Shown piece after piece: positions 1-8,323 of a stretch of DNA of 64,000 bases. A model generated the notes under the pieces. The model made no database searches and was not told the origin of the DNA. It saw only the letters and a program-made list of their open reading frames with translations. The DNA is from Thalassospira australica (GTDB lineage Bacteria; Pseudomonadota; Alphaproteobacteria; Rhodospirillales; Thalassospiraceae). The stretch covers positions 62,001-126,000 of the forward strand of contig NZ_JRJE01000005.1 of NCBI RefSeq assembly GCF_000763295.1, in the 5' to 3' direction. A program made the translations under genes and the position numbers. Each line of letters starts with the position of its first letter. The first letter of the stretch is position 1.

Positions 1-1000
1 ATACCCGACGGCGGGTTTCAAGAAGCTTCTCACCCCACCGGCCATCCTTGCGGATTTTGAATTCCCGGGTAATCCGGGTGAATTCGGATGCATACCAACG
101 CGCAAGTGACAGAATATGCGCTTCATCCTTGCCGGTCCCGACACCCTGTTCGATCTCGGTCACGGTTTCGGCCAGCAAATCGATAATCAGGTCGCCCGTT
201 TCTGCAAGGTTGGTTTTTTCAATCGTTCTGTCATCCGCCTTGTTTGACAGGACACGGATCAGTTTGAACAGCTCACTTGGGCGCAGCAGACGCGCCAGAA
301 CAGCCATCAGAAAGTTTGGCTCGAACCCCGGTTTTTCTTCTGAGATCGACATAACCCGGTCACGCAACCAGGTTACATCATTGGCATCAAGAGCCCTGAT
401 TGGTGCAGACGGGAAACGATCACGCACTTGTGCAATTTCTTCCCCCACCGTAAGAATTTTGCCGACCTGGGCAAAGGCCTTCATATGCACGCGCGACCCC
501 AGACGGGTCGCCAATGCACGCTCCTGCTTTACGCCATTGACGGAATTTTCAATCTGTTCTTCGATGACCTGCGCACCAAGTTTCCAGAGCTTGCGTTCAG
601 CCAAAGCAAGCTTTTCGCTGTTACGTGCCGCCGCTGCCTTTTCGATATCCTTCATCGCCGCTTGGAATTCGGGTCCACCGGATTCTGTCACCACGCGCCA
701 GATAGGTATTAATGACGTACGGCTGATGCGGATACTTTTCTCGCTGGGTTCACCCGACATCAACAGGTCTTCGAACGGGTCGCAAAACTGGCGCATCGGG
801 GTCGGGTAGCGTTCCGGCTTTAGCGATGCAAGACGGGGCCGCAAAATTTGCAGGATAGCTTCATGTGGTAATGGCAATTTGGGATCGGCACGATCACTTT
901 CGATCGCGCGCGTGAAACGGGCAATTTCGCTTCCGCTGAGCGACTCAAACAGCTGACCAAGTTGTGAGGCGCCAAGATTTCCGGCGTCTTCAATCTTCAT
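1..1000 (-). CDS. Uncharacterised protein, partial (C-terminus off window)
   Basis: An open reading frame begins with ATG at 1000-998 and stays open to the window edge, giving at least 333 residues (MKIEDAGNLGASQLG...). The start overlaps the stop of the gene upstream (997-2163) in an ATGA arrangement, so the two are very probably translationally coupled. The visible protein is soluble-looking and mainly helical by composition, with charged segments, no signal peptide and no transmembrane stretch. I do not recognise a family or catalytic motif. The long opposite-strand frames in this interval are shadows, because this frame has the coupled start and continuous coding character. Confidence 0.75.
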   Translation of the reverse strand, partial: MKIEDAGNLGASQLGQLFESLSGSEIARFTRAIESDRADPKLPLPHEAILQILRPRLASLKPERYPTPMRQFCDPFEDLLMSGEPSEKSIRISRTSLIPIWRVVTESGGPEFQAAMKDIEKAAAARNSEKLALAERKLWKLGAQVIEEQIENSVNGVKQERALATRLGSRVHMKAFAQVGKILTVGEEIAQVRDRFPSAPIRALDANDVTWLRDRVMSISEEKPGFEPNFLMAVLARLLRPSELFKLIRVLSNKADDRTIEKTNLAETGDLIIDLLAETVTEIEQGVGTGKDEAHILSLARWYASEFTRITREFKIRKDGRWGEKLLETRRRV

Positions 1001-2163
1001 GCAGACTGTCTCCTGAAGCGTTCGAGACGATCCATCATATCGGCGTCAATTTCCCCACTGCCAAGTTTACGCAATTCACCAGCCCAAAGCATCTGGTTCA
1101 CGCGCACATCCACCCAGAACTGCTGATCTGTCACTGCGATCTCTGATACCGGAAGAACTGGCGAAAAGCTTGCAATTTCTTCAATGGTTTCGCGCTGTTT
1201 GGCCCGATCCGATGGCGACCGCTTTTCCCAGACATCAATCAATTCCTGCCAGCCATCAAGCAGCCACCACATGTAATCGATCGTTTTACCGATATCTTTT
1301 TTGGCGCGTTCCCAGTCTGTCAGAACCTTGCCAAGCTCTTCGTTCCAGCTATCGACTTCTGCAACGCGTTTTTGCGCATGTTTGCAGGTCTCACGCGTTG
1401 CACTGGCCACACGGCCAGCCATAAAGCGGAAGTCTGATTGCTCGGAATTTGCCCATTCTTCGATATCACTGGCGAATTTGGTCAGCCCGTTGGTCAGCAC
1501 ACGCAATTGCCCCTGACATCCGTCAAGGTCAAGGCCGACCGGGGCAATCATTTTGCTCCATTCACCAAGGTTATCAATGATGGTGTCGTTGGCAACCTTG
1601 TGCTCGGAGGCAAACCTGTTCAACGCCTTTCGTGCGCGAATCTGGCCCTCGGTCGTCAAGAGTTCTTTGCGTTCCATGTCCTTGACCGCAGCACCGCCAA
1701 GCTGGCGCAATGCCTGATGGAGAACGGCCATCTGACCAAGTTCGCGCGAAGCTTTTTCGCTCCAGCTGCGTTTTGAGCAGGTCCGGGCCAGTTCAACACC
1801 ACCAACACCGGTACTTCCGACGGCACGGCTATGTTCAAGCACAGTTTGCGGACGGATATCTTCAAGTTCGAGCAAACGGTCATACAACATGCGGTCGTGC
1901 ACAGACAGATCGAACACATCGCGCAGGGTATCAAGCGGCAGCTCATAAGTTCCCAACCCACCGGAAAGGCCGGGCAATACGATCATTGAACGTCCGCTTT
2001 TCCCGGCAGAAACCCGGGCGTAACGCAGGGACTTGGTCGTAAAGGGCGCCCGGGCACCGCGCGAAAAAAATGTCGCAGGCAAACATGCCAAAGGATCTTC
2101 TGGCGCCTTTTGCGGATCAGGGGTCTTATGACTTACGGACTTTACAATCTTCTGTTTGGTCAT
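997..2163 (-). CDS. Uncharacterised 388-aa protein, coupled to the next gene
   Basis: The protein starts MTKQKIVKSVSHKT and has 388 residues. Residues 1-45 are basic and low in complexity; the rest is rich in Trp, Glu, Lys and Arg and probably helical. A Trp-rich stretch near residue 295 (YMWWLLDGWQELIDVW) is the most distinctive feature. No signal peptide, membrane span or known active-site motif is visible, and I do not recognise the family. It is first of a two-gene unit: its TGA overlaps the ATG of the following gene. The 259 bp separating it from the homogentisate-dioxygenase-like gene suggest it has its own promoter. Confidence 0.75.
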   Translation of the reverse strand: MTKQKIVKSVSHKTPDPQKAPEDPLACLPATFFSRGARAPFTTKSLRYARVSAGKSGRSMIVLPGLSGGLGTYELPLDTLRDVFDLSVHDRMLYDRLLELEDIRPQTVLEHSRAVGSTGVGGVELARTCSKRSWSEKASRELGQMAVLHQALRQLGGAAVKDMERKELLTTEGQIRARKALNRFASEHKVANDTIIDNLGEWSKMIAPVGLDLDGCQGQLRVLTNGLTKFASDIEEWANSEQSDFRFMAGRVASATRETCKHAQKRVAEVDSWNEELGKVLTDWERAKKDIGKTIDYMWWLLDGWQELIDVWEKRSPSDRAKQRETIEEIASFSPVLPVSEIAVTDQQFWVDVRVNQMLWAGELRKLGSGEIDADMMDRLERFRRQSA

Positions 2164-2422
2164 TCTCGGCTTTGGTCAACCTGTACCGGCGCTAATGTTT
2201 GGCACGCCGCCTTGACTGCCAACGCACTGCAAAATGGCATGCTTTGGCAAACGGCGCGAATCGATGGGCATCTCTGCGGCCTTAGTTGGCCGGAACCTTA
2301 TAAACTACTCCGACATGTTGACGATAACATTAACAAGCTTCTTTGAAATTACCACAGTCAACTCGCCGCGCCGAATGACCTTTTCTGACAAAAATGCACC
2401 TGATGCATGCTGCCTTTAAAGC
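2164..2422. other. Intergenic gap with a weak hairpin
   Basis: This gap lies between two minus-strand genes. On the minus strand, just after the upstream stop, ATGCA and TGCAT (2394-2408 on the plus strand) form a 5-bp hairpin followed by a short T run, possibly a weak terminator. The remainder should hold the promoter of the two unknown genes. I see no other structure. Confidence 0.35.
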
Positions 2423-3562
2423 TTAAAGCGTCTCCTTGGCTGTCTCCCAGGTTTTGATATAGGCCTTCCATTCCGCACCATCGGGAATGGAGTCATCAAC
2501 TCTCAGAAACACCCGACTGTCGATCATTACGGCGACCTCTTCGGTCTCGACGGGGGCTTTGACCATTTTCTTCTGATAGGAGCTTGGATGTGGACCGTGC
2601 GGGAAGCCACTTGGGTGGAATGTTGCCATTCCTGCCTTGATTTCGCCTCGGCTGAAGAACTCTCCACGGTGATAGAAGATGAACTCATCAGCATCTTCGT
2701 TCGAATGATAGAACGGCACACGCATGACGCCGGAAGAGCCTTCCCCGATCTTGGGGATAAAGGTACTGATCGAAAACGTGCTGGCAACGAAAGTGCCGTG
2801 AGCCGCTGGCGGTACTTTTGCACCTTGCGAACGCGCCCTGGCCAGATCACGCCAATTGAGTTTGACGACACATAGATCGCCTTCCCACCCAAGCGCATCA
2901 AGCGGATTAAACGGATAGGTCAGGGTCGAGACTTTCCCGTCACGTTTGATATGAATTTCCCAAAATGCATCATCCTGTTGCGCGACAAAAACCTCGTCAA
3001 TTTGCGGCAAGGTAAAAAGCATCGGATCAATTGCGGCATCCGCGCCGACCGATGCAGGGTCCGGAAGACCAAAGGCATCGGCAGTTGCCTCTATCATCAG
3101 AAACTCGCAGTCTTCGGATGGCTCAACCCGCCAAGCCGTACCGCGCGGCAACAGGATATAATCGCCATCGCAATAGGGAAGATGCCCATAATCGCAGAAC
3201 AATGCCCCTGCGCCGGCATGGACAAACAATAGCGTATCACCATCGGCATTGCGTGAAAGGGCATGCATCTTGTCTTTGGTTTTCCAGTACCGGATTTCCA
3301 TATTGTTGTTGTACAGAACCCGGCGCGCCTGAAGCGGGCATGCTGGCCCTGGCGATAGTTTTTCCAATGAAAAGGCACGCGGGCGCAACGGCCCCTCGAA
3401 AGTTGCCCAATTGGCGGGCGGATGACGGTGGTAAATCTGCGCCGCCGGCCCCTGAAATCCTGCACGTCCCACCTCACGCTGATGGGTTTTTACGCCGCCT
3501 TGCTTGTCGGGGGATGCAACGCATTGGCCTTCGCTGTTCGGAAGTCTGATCCAGTTTGTCAT
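2423..3562 (-). CDS. Homogentisate 1,2-dioxygenase-like bicupin
   Basis: A 379-residue cupin protein resembling the homogentisate 1,2-dioxygenase family, whose members open the ring of homogentisate to maleylacetoacetate with a mononuclear Fe(II). The C-terminal cupin holds the expected metal region: FYHSNEDADEF with a His and a Glu, then HPSGFPHGPHP supplying a further His. The start was set to the ATG at 3562, which has GGAGG six bases upstream; a longer in-frame extension has no such site. No maleylacetoacetate isomerase, fumarylacetoacetase or 4-hydroxyphenylpyruvate dioxygenase gene is nearby, so the substrate is assigned by family only. A related cupin dioxygenase with another aromatic substrate is possible. 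Confidence 0.78.
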   Translation of the reverse strand: MTNWIRLPNSEGQCVASPDKQGGVKTHQREVGRAGFQGPAAQIYHRHPPANWATFEGPLRPRAFSLEKLSPGPACPLQARRVLYNNNMEIRYWKTKDKMHALSRNADGDTLLFVHAGAGALFCDYGHLPYCDGDYILLPRGTAWRVEPSEDCEFLMIEATADAFGLPDPASVGADAAIDPMLFTLPQIDEVFVAQQDDAFWEIHIKRDGKVSTLTYPFNPLDALGWEGDLCVVKLNWRDLARARSQGAKVPPAAHGTFVASTFSISTFIPKIGEGSSGVMRVPFYHSNEDADEFIFYHRGEFFSRGEIKAGMATFHPSGFPHGPHPSSYQKKMVKAPVETEEVAVMIDSRVFLRVDDSIPDGAEWKAYIKTWETAKETL

Positions 3563-3792
3563 TTCCGCCTCCCATATTGGTTCTTTTGGCGCGTGCTGGT
3601 GCCGCATCTGCGCCAGATGCACCTTTTATGGATATGAGAAGAAAGACCTTGGCTTTCAAGCGAAACGGAACAATTACGCCAATACCGCATCCAGTGGAAA
3701 CCACAGGACTGATTGCGCTTTTGACAGTTCAACTAATATCCTGCCCGGTAATTGGGTGGGAAGATATGCGAAGTCGATGAGAGACGGAGGAA

Positions 3793-3869
3793 TGGTGCGC
3801 CCGACAGGATTCGAACCTGTGGCCCCCAGATTAGGAATCTGGTGCTCTATCCTGCTGAGCTACGGGCGC
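3793..3869 (-). tRNA. tRNA-Arg (CCU anticodon)
   Basis: On the minus strand the sequence begins GCGCCCGTAGCTC and ends CGGGCGC-A-CCA. The 7-bp acceptor stem pairs perfectly, the D stem is GCTC/GAGC, and the anticodon stem CCAGA/TCTGG encloses loop TTCCTAA, giving anticodon CCT (reads AGG, Arg). The T arm carries GGTTCGAATCC. The CCA end is encoded. Length is 77 nt. Confidence 0.97.
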
Positions 3870-3974
3870 ACTGCTTTGAAAGCAGCATTCCATTAGCAGC
3901 TAATCGAAGTGTGATCAATCCGCGAGCACACCGATATTGCCCTTAATGGCTGATCGGCCCTTTCCCCAAACGCA

Positions 3975-4029
3975 CATCGGCCACCTGTTTCCACTGCACA
4001 ATGATGCCCATGCAAACAGGTGGCCGATG
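3975..4029. repeat. 16-bp perfect inverted repeat, 23-nt loop
   Basis: CATCGGCCACCTGTTT (3975-3990) is the exact reverse complement of 4014-4029. It lies just past the stop of the minus-strand pagL-like gene and about 100 bp from tRNA-Arg. No U tract follows on either strand, so it is not a textbook intrinsic terminator. It could protect the 3' end of the mRNA or be an unrecognised element. Confidence 0.7.
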
Positions 4030-4051
4030 ATAAAGCGTTCTTGCGATCAGA

Positions 4052-4576
4052 TTATTCGAAAATTCGATCAATCGGGAAAGAATAGGTCAGAGACAGGATT
4101 TCCGTACCCGGGTTTTCGTCCCCGATGCTGGCATTGGAAATATGTGCAATCCCAAGGCTCAGGCGTTCGTGACTGTCAAAGCGAAAACCAAGCTCAAGGC
4201 CGGAACGGAATTCGATCCAGTGACCAAGATCTTCGCCATTTCCCTGATGGTATGCCCCGACAGAGGTATAGACGCTTGAGACAAAATGATCGCCCCACAA
4301 CACATCAACCGCAAGGCCACCATAACCGTGCGCCGCACCTTCGGACGTTACCATCACACCCCCAATCGGGCGGGCAACATCAAACATTGCGTGCTGGGCA
4401 CGGTAATTTACACGAAATTCAGCGGCTTCTTCATCCTGCGTGATATCAACCATACCGGTTGAGAATTCAAGCAATCCAGAATCGCTATTATTACCAAGAA
4501 TTTCCTGCGCAGAGGCCGTATTTAAAAGTCCGAAAAAGACACAAACTGCAAGCAGTTTCCCCAAAGCCAATTTCAT
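4052..4576 (-). CDS. Lipid A 3-O-deacylase (PagL family)
   Basis: A 174-residue outer-membrane beta-barrel candidate. Residues 1-23 form a signal peptide (MKLALGKLLAVCVFFGLLNTASA). The C-terminal motif AHISNASIGDENPGTE carries His145, Ser147 and Glu159, which reproduce the spacing of the PagL catalytic triad (His126, Ser128, Glu140 in Pseudomonas), and the protein ends in an alternating strand typical of a barrel terminus. PagL enzymes remove the 3-O acyl chain of lipid A at the outer membrane and so modify surface lipopolysaccharide. It appears monocistronic, downstream of but well separated from the aminopeptidase gene. Family assignment is firm; activity is inferred from the triad. Confidence 0.85.
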   Translation of the reverse strand: MKLALGKLLAVCVFFGLLNTASAQEILGNNSDSGLLEFSTGMVDITQDEEAAEFRVNYRAQHAMFDVARPIGGVMVTSEGAAHGYGGLAVDVLWGDHFVSSVYTSVGAYHQGNGEDLGHWIEFRSGLELGFRFDSHERLSLGIAHISNASIGDENPGTEILSLTYSFPIDRIFE

Positions 4577-4657
4577 TAATCAAGTCCCCACTAGATCAAT
4601 TGAAGGGCTATACTACCCACCCGCACTTCAAACTCAACAGTGTATTTCCTGTACTAA

Positions 4658-5620
4658 TCATTTTTGCACAAAGCCAGCACCGTCAAATCGCTCTGTGGCC
4701 CGAACCAATTCGCGAATAATGCCCGGCTCGCTGGCGGCATGTCCGGCGTCGTCAACAATCAGAAGCTCCGACCCCGCCCATGCATTATGTAACGTCATCG
4801 CTGAAACCGGCGGGCATACGACATCATATCGCCCCTGCACGATCACAAGCGGCAAGTGAGCAACGCGGTCAATATTATTTAGCAACTGACCGTCTTCAAA
4901 AAAGCAGCGGTGCACGAAGTAATGATGTTCAAGTTTCGCCAAGGCCAGCGCGATCTGGTCGCTTTCGAAATCTTCGACAAAACCATCATCTGGCAATAGC
5001 GTGCAACAGGTCGCCTCATAGGCTGACCACACACGTGCGGCGTCTATCGCGGCCTGTTCACCGTCGTTTCCTGCAAAAATTTCGGCGTAGCGTTTCAACA
5101 ACGCCTGCCAACCGGGGTGCTCCCCAAACCCGGCTGCATCAAGGAAACGACGTTCTGCTTCGGGAAAGAAGCGCCCCATCCCGTCCATGAACCAAGCAAT
5201 TTCAGATGTACTGCCTAGGAAAATGCCACGCAGAACAAATCCAGTAACCCGATCCGGATGCGCCTGCCCATAGGCCAATGCCAATGTCGAGCCCCATGAC
5301 CCACCAAACACCAGCCATTGCTCAATGCCACAAGCTTCGCGAAGGGCCTCAATATCACTGATCAAATGATCTGTTGTGTTGTCTTCAAGACTGCCAAACG
5401 GGCGCGATCTGCCAGCACCTCGCTGGTCGAACAGGACAACACGATATTTGTCCGGATCAAAAAATCTGCGGCTGTTTGGTGAAATACCGGCCCCGGGACC
5501 ACCATGCAGGAAGATCACCGGGATACCTTGCGGATTGCCGACCTCCTCCCAGTAGATTTCGTGACCATCTTCGCGAGATAGCCAACCCGACTGACGGGGC
5601 AAAATTTCGGGATACAACAC
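4658..5620 (-). CDS. pip: Proline iminopeptidase
   Basis: An alpha/beta hydrolase of 320 residues that releases N-terminal proline from peptides in the cytoplasm. It shows the family opening LYPEI, the oxyanion-hole motif HGGPGAG, the nucleophile elbow GGSWGS (Ser108 with this start) and a late His in DDAGHAASEPG. I chose GTG at 5620, preceded by AAAAGGA at good spacing, because the encoded protein then begins VLYPEI as family members do. A TTG 30 codons upstream would only add a tail unlike the family. The gene follows the secreted nuclease-like gene on the same strand. Confidence 0.88.
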   Translation of the reverse strand: MLYPEILPRQSGWLSREDGHEIYWEEVGNPQGIPVIFLHGGPGAGISPNSRRFFDPDKYRVVLFDQRGAGRSRPFGSLEDNTTDHLISDIEALREACGIEQWLVFGGSWGSTLALAYGQAHPDRVTGFVLRGIFLGSTSEIAWFMDGMGRFFPEAERRFLDAAGFGEHPGWQALLKRYAEIFAGNDGEQAAIDAARVWSAYEATCCTLLPDDGFVEDFESDQIALALAKLEHHYFVHRCFFEDGQLLNNIDRVAHLPLVIVQGRYDVVCPPVSAMTLHNAWAGSELLIVDDAGHAASEPGIIRELVRATERFDGAGFVQK

Positions 5621-5713
5621 GGGGATATCCTTTTGGTTTGGAGGCAATAACCTGCTGATCGCCAATGGTGATGCATCCCAAGAAATCTCAGAACGGGAAC
5701 CAAAGAACAACCC

Positions 5714-6598
5714 CTATTCGCGTTCGACACATAACCAGGCAGGATCTTGCAACGCGATGTAAGGCCCGCCACGATATTCGACCACACCGCGCACCCGAAC
5801 TTTCCTGCCGATCCAGCTTTTCATGCTGTGCTCATAGTCGCCGTTTTCCGCCATTGCGTCTCTGGTTTTGGCATCCAGTGCAACGGTGAAGTCTTCACGC
5901 CAATTTGTCCCGAAATTCAGATAACTGCGCCACTCTTGATGTTCGATCGCCATTACAGTGCCATCGACAACCACAAATCTGCCGACAGCATCCTGCACCG
6001 TTGGCAGGTCCGCTCCCCCCGCATCACCGTTTGCGATCGTATAATAAGCGGTTCGCCCGTCCCGATCTGCCCACATGCCGAGCCTGTTGGTAATTGCCTG
6101 ATCCTCCGCACGCACCAAAGGCATCAAACCCTGTTCGGTCTCGGGTAACAGCAATGCGAGCCCCTTGGACAGAAGCCCATAACGCCAGTCTTCGTCTGGA
6201 AGCCCAAACGCGCTTCCCTGATCCGTCGCGCCAATCAACGCTGGCGTTCGATCAAGGTAATCGGGTTGATCAGACAGGAGTTGCACATGAATTTTTTCCT
6301 GGCTGGCTTGTCGCAGCCATAAGACTGCGGCTTGTTCATATTCGGGAACAAATGCAACATCTGACAGTCGAAGAGTTTTGCCCGGCAGACCATCTGAAAC
6401 AAATGCATCGACAGCCGTGACTTCAAGTACCACATCAACCTGATGATGGCGTGGGTTGTCATATGAACCTGCCGTCGCCTGATTTATGTCCTGCCCACAA
6501 TGCCAAGCCGTTGCCATGACAGGCGCACTTGCCATACAAGTTGCAACAAAGGTTCCCACGACGAGAAGTTCGCGTTTATACCGCGTAAAGCTGGTCAA
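5714..6598 (-). CDS. Secreted, degenerate thermonuclease-like protein with OB-type C-terminus
   Basis: A 294-residue exported protein with a signal peptide over roughly residues 1-30. The middle part (LRLSDVAFVP..., YGLLSKGLALLL..., AEDQAITNRLGMWAD) follows the layout of staphylococcal-nuclease-like domains but the usual catalytic Arg/Glu pattern is not evident. The C-terminal part (RSYLNFGTNWREDFTV..., VRVRGVVEYRGGPYIALQDP) looks like the OB-fold tail found in alphaproteobacterial thermonuclease-family proteins. Translation starts at TTG (6598), supported by GGGGAG five bases upstream. Nuclease activity is doubtful; the role may be binding only. It is divergent from the M48 protease gene. 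Confidence 0.6.
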   Translation of the reverse strand: MTSFTRYKRELLVVGTFVATCMASAPVMATAWHCGQDINQATAGSYDNPRHHQVDVVLEVTAVDAFVSDGLPGKTLRLSDVAFVPEYEQAAVLWLRQASQEKIHVQLLSDQPDYLDRTPALIGATDQGSAFGLPDEDWRYGLLSKGLALLLPETEQGLMPLVRAEDQAITNRLGMWADRDGRTAYYTIANGDAGGADLPTVQDAVGRFVVVDGTVMAIEHQEWRSYLNFGTNWREDFTVALDAKTRDAMAENGDYEHSMKSWIGRKVRVRGVVEYRGGPYIALQDPAWLCVERE

Positions 6599-6752
6599 AA
6601 AATCTCCCCATTTCGATTGCCTGATGGGGGATGCAAATATGTTAAGTAATCACAACACACGCGCGACCAATTCCCGGTTGGTTTCGCAAAATGATGGCTA
6701 GGGCCATGACCCTAGCAGCTTACGCCGCAGAACGAGACGAGGAAAGAAATCA

Positions 6753-8231
6753 ATGGGCTGGCTGAAGATCGGGTCGCAAAAATCCTTTGCTGGTGTCCTT
6801 GCCGCAATTGCACTGAGCATGCTTGTTGCCGGGTGTTCGACCAATCGTGCCACAGGCGAAGATAGCTTCACGGCGTTTATGTCGCCTGAAGAAGAAAGAC
6901 AGATCGGGTCTCAGGAACACCCGAAGATGGTCAAGGAATTCGGCGGGGAATACACCGAAAAGGACCTTCAGGCCTATGTCACCGAAATTGGTGAAAAGCT
7001 GGTGGCGGTATCGGAAACACCCAATGAAAAATTCACCTTTACGGTCCTTGATTCACCGGTCGTCAATGCCTTTGCCCTGCCAGGTGGCTATGTTTACATC
7101 ACACGCGGCCTTGCGGCCCTGGCCACCAACGAAGCCGAATTGGCCGGTGTGGTCGCACATGAAATCGGTCATGTGGTCGCCCGACATTCCGCCCAACGCT
7201 ACAGCCGTGGTGTTCTGACCCAAATTCTGGCCGGTGGTCTTTCGGTTGCAATTGGAAATGGCGCAGGCGATCTGATTGGTGCTGGTGCCAGTGCTTATTT
7301 GAAGTCCTTCTCGCGCGAGCATGAGTTTGAAGCAGACATGCTTGGCATTCGTTACATTACCCGGGCCGGATACGACCCCGAGGCAATGGCAACATTCCTT
7401 GAAAAGTTGCGCGCGCACGCACGTCTGCAAGCGAAACTTGCCGGCCGTTCGCCAGAGGATGTCGATCAATATGATTTTATGGCGACCCATCCGCGAACAC
7501 TTGATCGTATCGAACAGGCTCATCAAAGCGCCAATGTCACAGCAGTCGCCAACCCGGAACGCGGGACGGTGCGCTACATGACTGCCATCGACGGCATCTT
7601 GTACGGAGATGGCCCGGATCAGGGTTATATCCGGGGGCAGGAGTTCGTTCATGTCCCGCTGGATTTCCGGTTCGAAGTTCCTGATGGCTTTAGCATGATC
7701 AATCAACCCACCGCCGTCGTTGCCAAAGACGACAAAGGGGCTCAGATCATTTTCGAAGGGGCACCCGGGGCAAAAGACGTCAGGCTCGACCAATATTTGC
7801 AGAACGGCTTTTCGCGTGAAATTGCCATTCGCAACATTGAAATGATTGAGATCGAAGGCCAGGAAGCCGCAACAGGAAGTGCGGACATCTCATTGCGCTC
7901 CGGGCCTGCTCGGTTGCGCATTGTCGTTATTCGCCATGGCAGTTCTGCCTATCAATTCCTGTTTGTTGTGCCCCTTGATATGGCGGATAGCTATAACCTG
8001 CCGCTGCGACGCACGACCTATAGCTTCCGACCCCTAAGCGCGCAGGAAAAGAAAATCTATACCCCTCTGCGCATAAAGGTTCGGGCGGTCAATCCGGAAT
8101 ACACGCTTGAAACCTTTATCGAGGACATGGATGTCGACAAAGCACCTGCCGATGTCTTTGCAACAATCAACGGCCTGCGCGACGGGCAATTGCCCCCGGC
8201 CGGATCCCTGGTGAAAGTCATCCGCCATTAG
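6753..8231 (+). CDS. M48 family Zn-metalloprotease lipoprotein (BepA-like)
   Basis: A 492-residue periplasmic lipoprotein protease. The N-terminus has a lipobox LVAGC with Cys28 as the lipidation site. The M48 zinc motif HEIGH lies at residues 136-140 and is followed by SREHEFEAD, which supplies the third zinc ligand in this family. After the peptidase domain comes a long beta-rich region and a short C-terminal segment (ETFIEDMDVDKAPADVFATING) reminiscent of a degenerate LysM-like module seen in alphaproteobacterial homologues. Relatives act in quality control of outer-membrane proteins. It is monocistronic with a strong hairpin terminator downstream. Confidence 0.92.
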   Translation: MGWLKIGSQKSFAGVLAAIALSMLVAGCSTNRATGEDSFTAFMSPEEERQIGSQEHPKMVKEFGGEYTEKDLQAYVTEIGEKLVAVSETPNEKFTFTVLDSPVVNAFALPGGYVYITRGLAALATNEAELAGVVAHEIGHVVARHSAQRYSRGVLTQILAGGLSVAIGNGAGDLIGAGASAYLKSFSREHEFEADMLGIRYITRAGYDPEAMATFLEKLRAHARLQAKLAGRSPEDVDQYDFMATHPRTLDRIEQAHQSANVTAVANPERGTVRYMTAIDGILYGDGPDQGYIRGQEFVHVPLDFRFEVPDGFSMINQPTAVVAKDDKGAQIIFEGAPGAKDVRLDQYLQNGFSREIAIRNIEMIEIEGQEAATGSADISLRSGPARLRIVVIRHGSSAYQFLFVVPLDMADSYNLPLRRTTYSFRPLSAQEKKIYTPLRIKVRAVNPEYTLETFIEDMDVDKAPADVFATINGLRDGQLPPAGSLVKVIRH

Positions 8232-8268
8232 GTTAGGCAAACGCCCGATATCCCAACCGTAACCACAG

Positions 8269-8294
8269 AAAGGCAGCATTTTCATGCTGCCTTT
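8269..8294. terminator. Hairpin terminator between convergent genes
   Basis: AAAGGCAGCAT and ATGCTGCCTTT form an 11-bp perfect stem with a TTTC loop. It lies between the plus-strand M48 gene and the minus-strand phosphatase-like gene and could serve both. Confidence 0.85.
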
Positions 8295-8323
8295 CATCAT
8301 AGAGCCCGGCGTTCTGGCAGCAA

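Noticed and set aside
48-809. 253-codon plus-strand frame at the left edge
   Set aside because: Shadow of the minus-strand gene 1-1000, which has an ATGA-coupled start; the plus frame lacks a ribosome-binding site and has atypical composition.
3975-4029. Second tRNA or attachment site beside tRNA-Arg
   Set aside because: The hairpin has no D, T or anticodon arms, and no repeat of the tRNA 3' end or integrase gene is present, so there is no support for an integration site.
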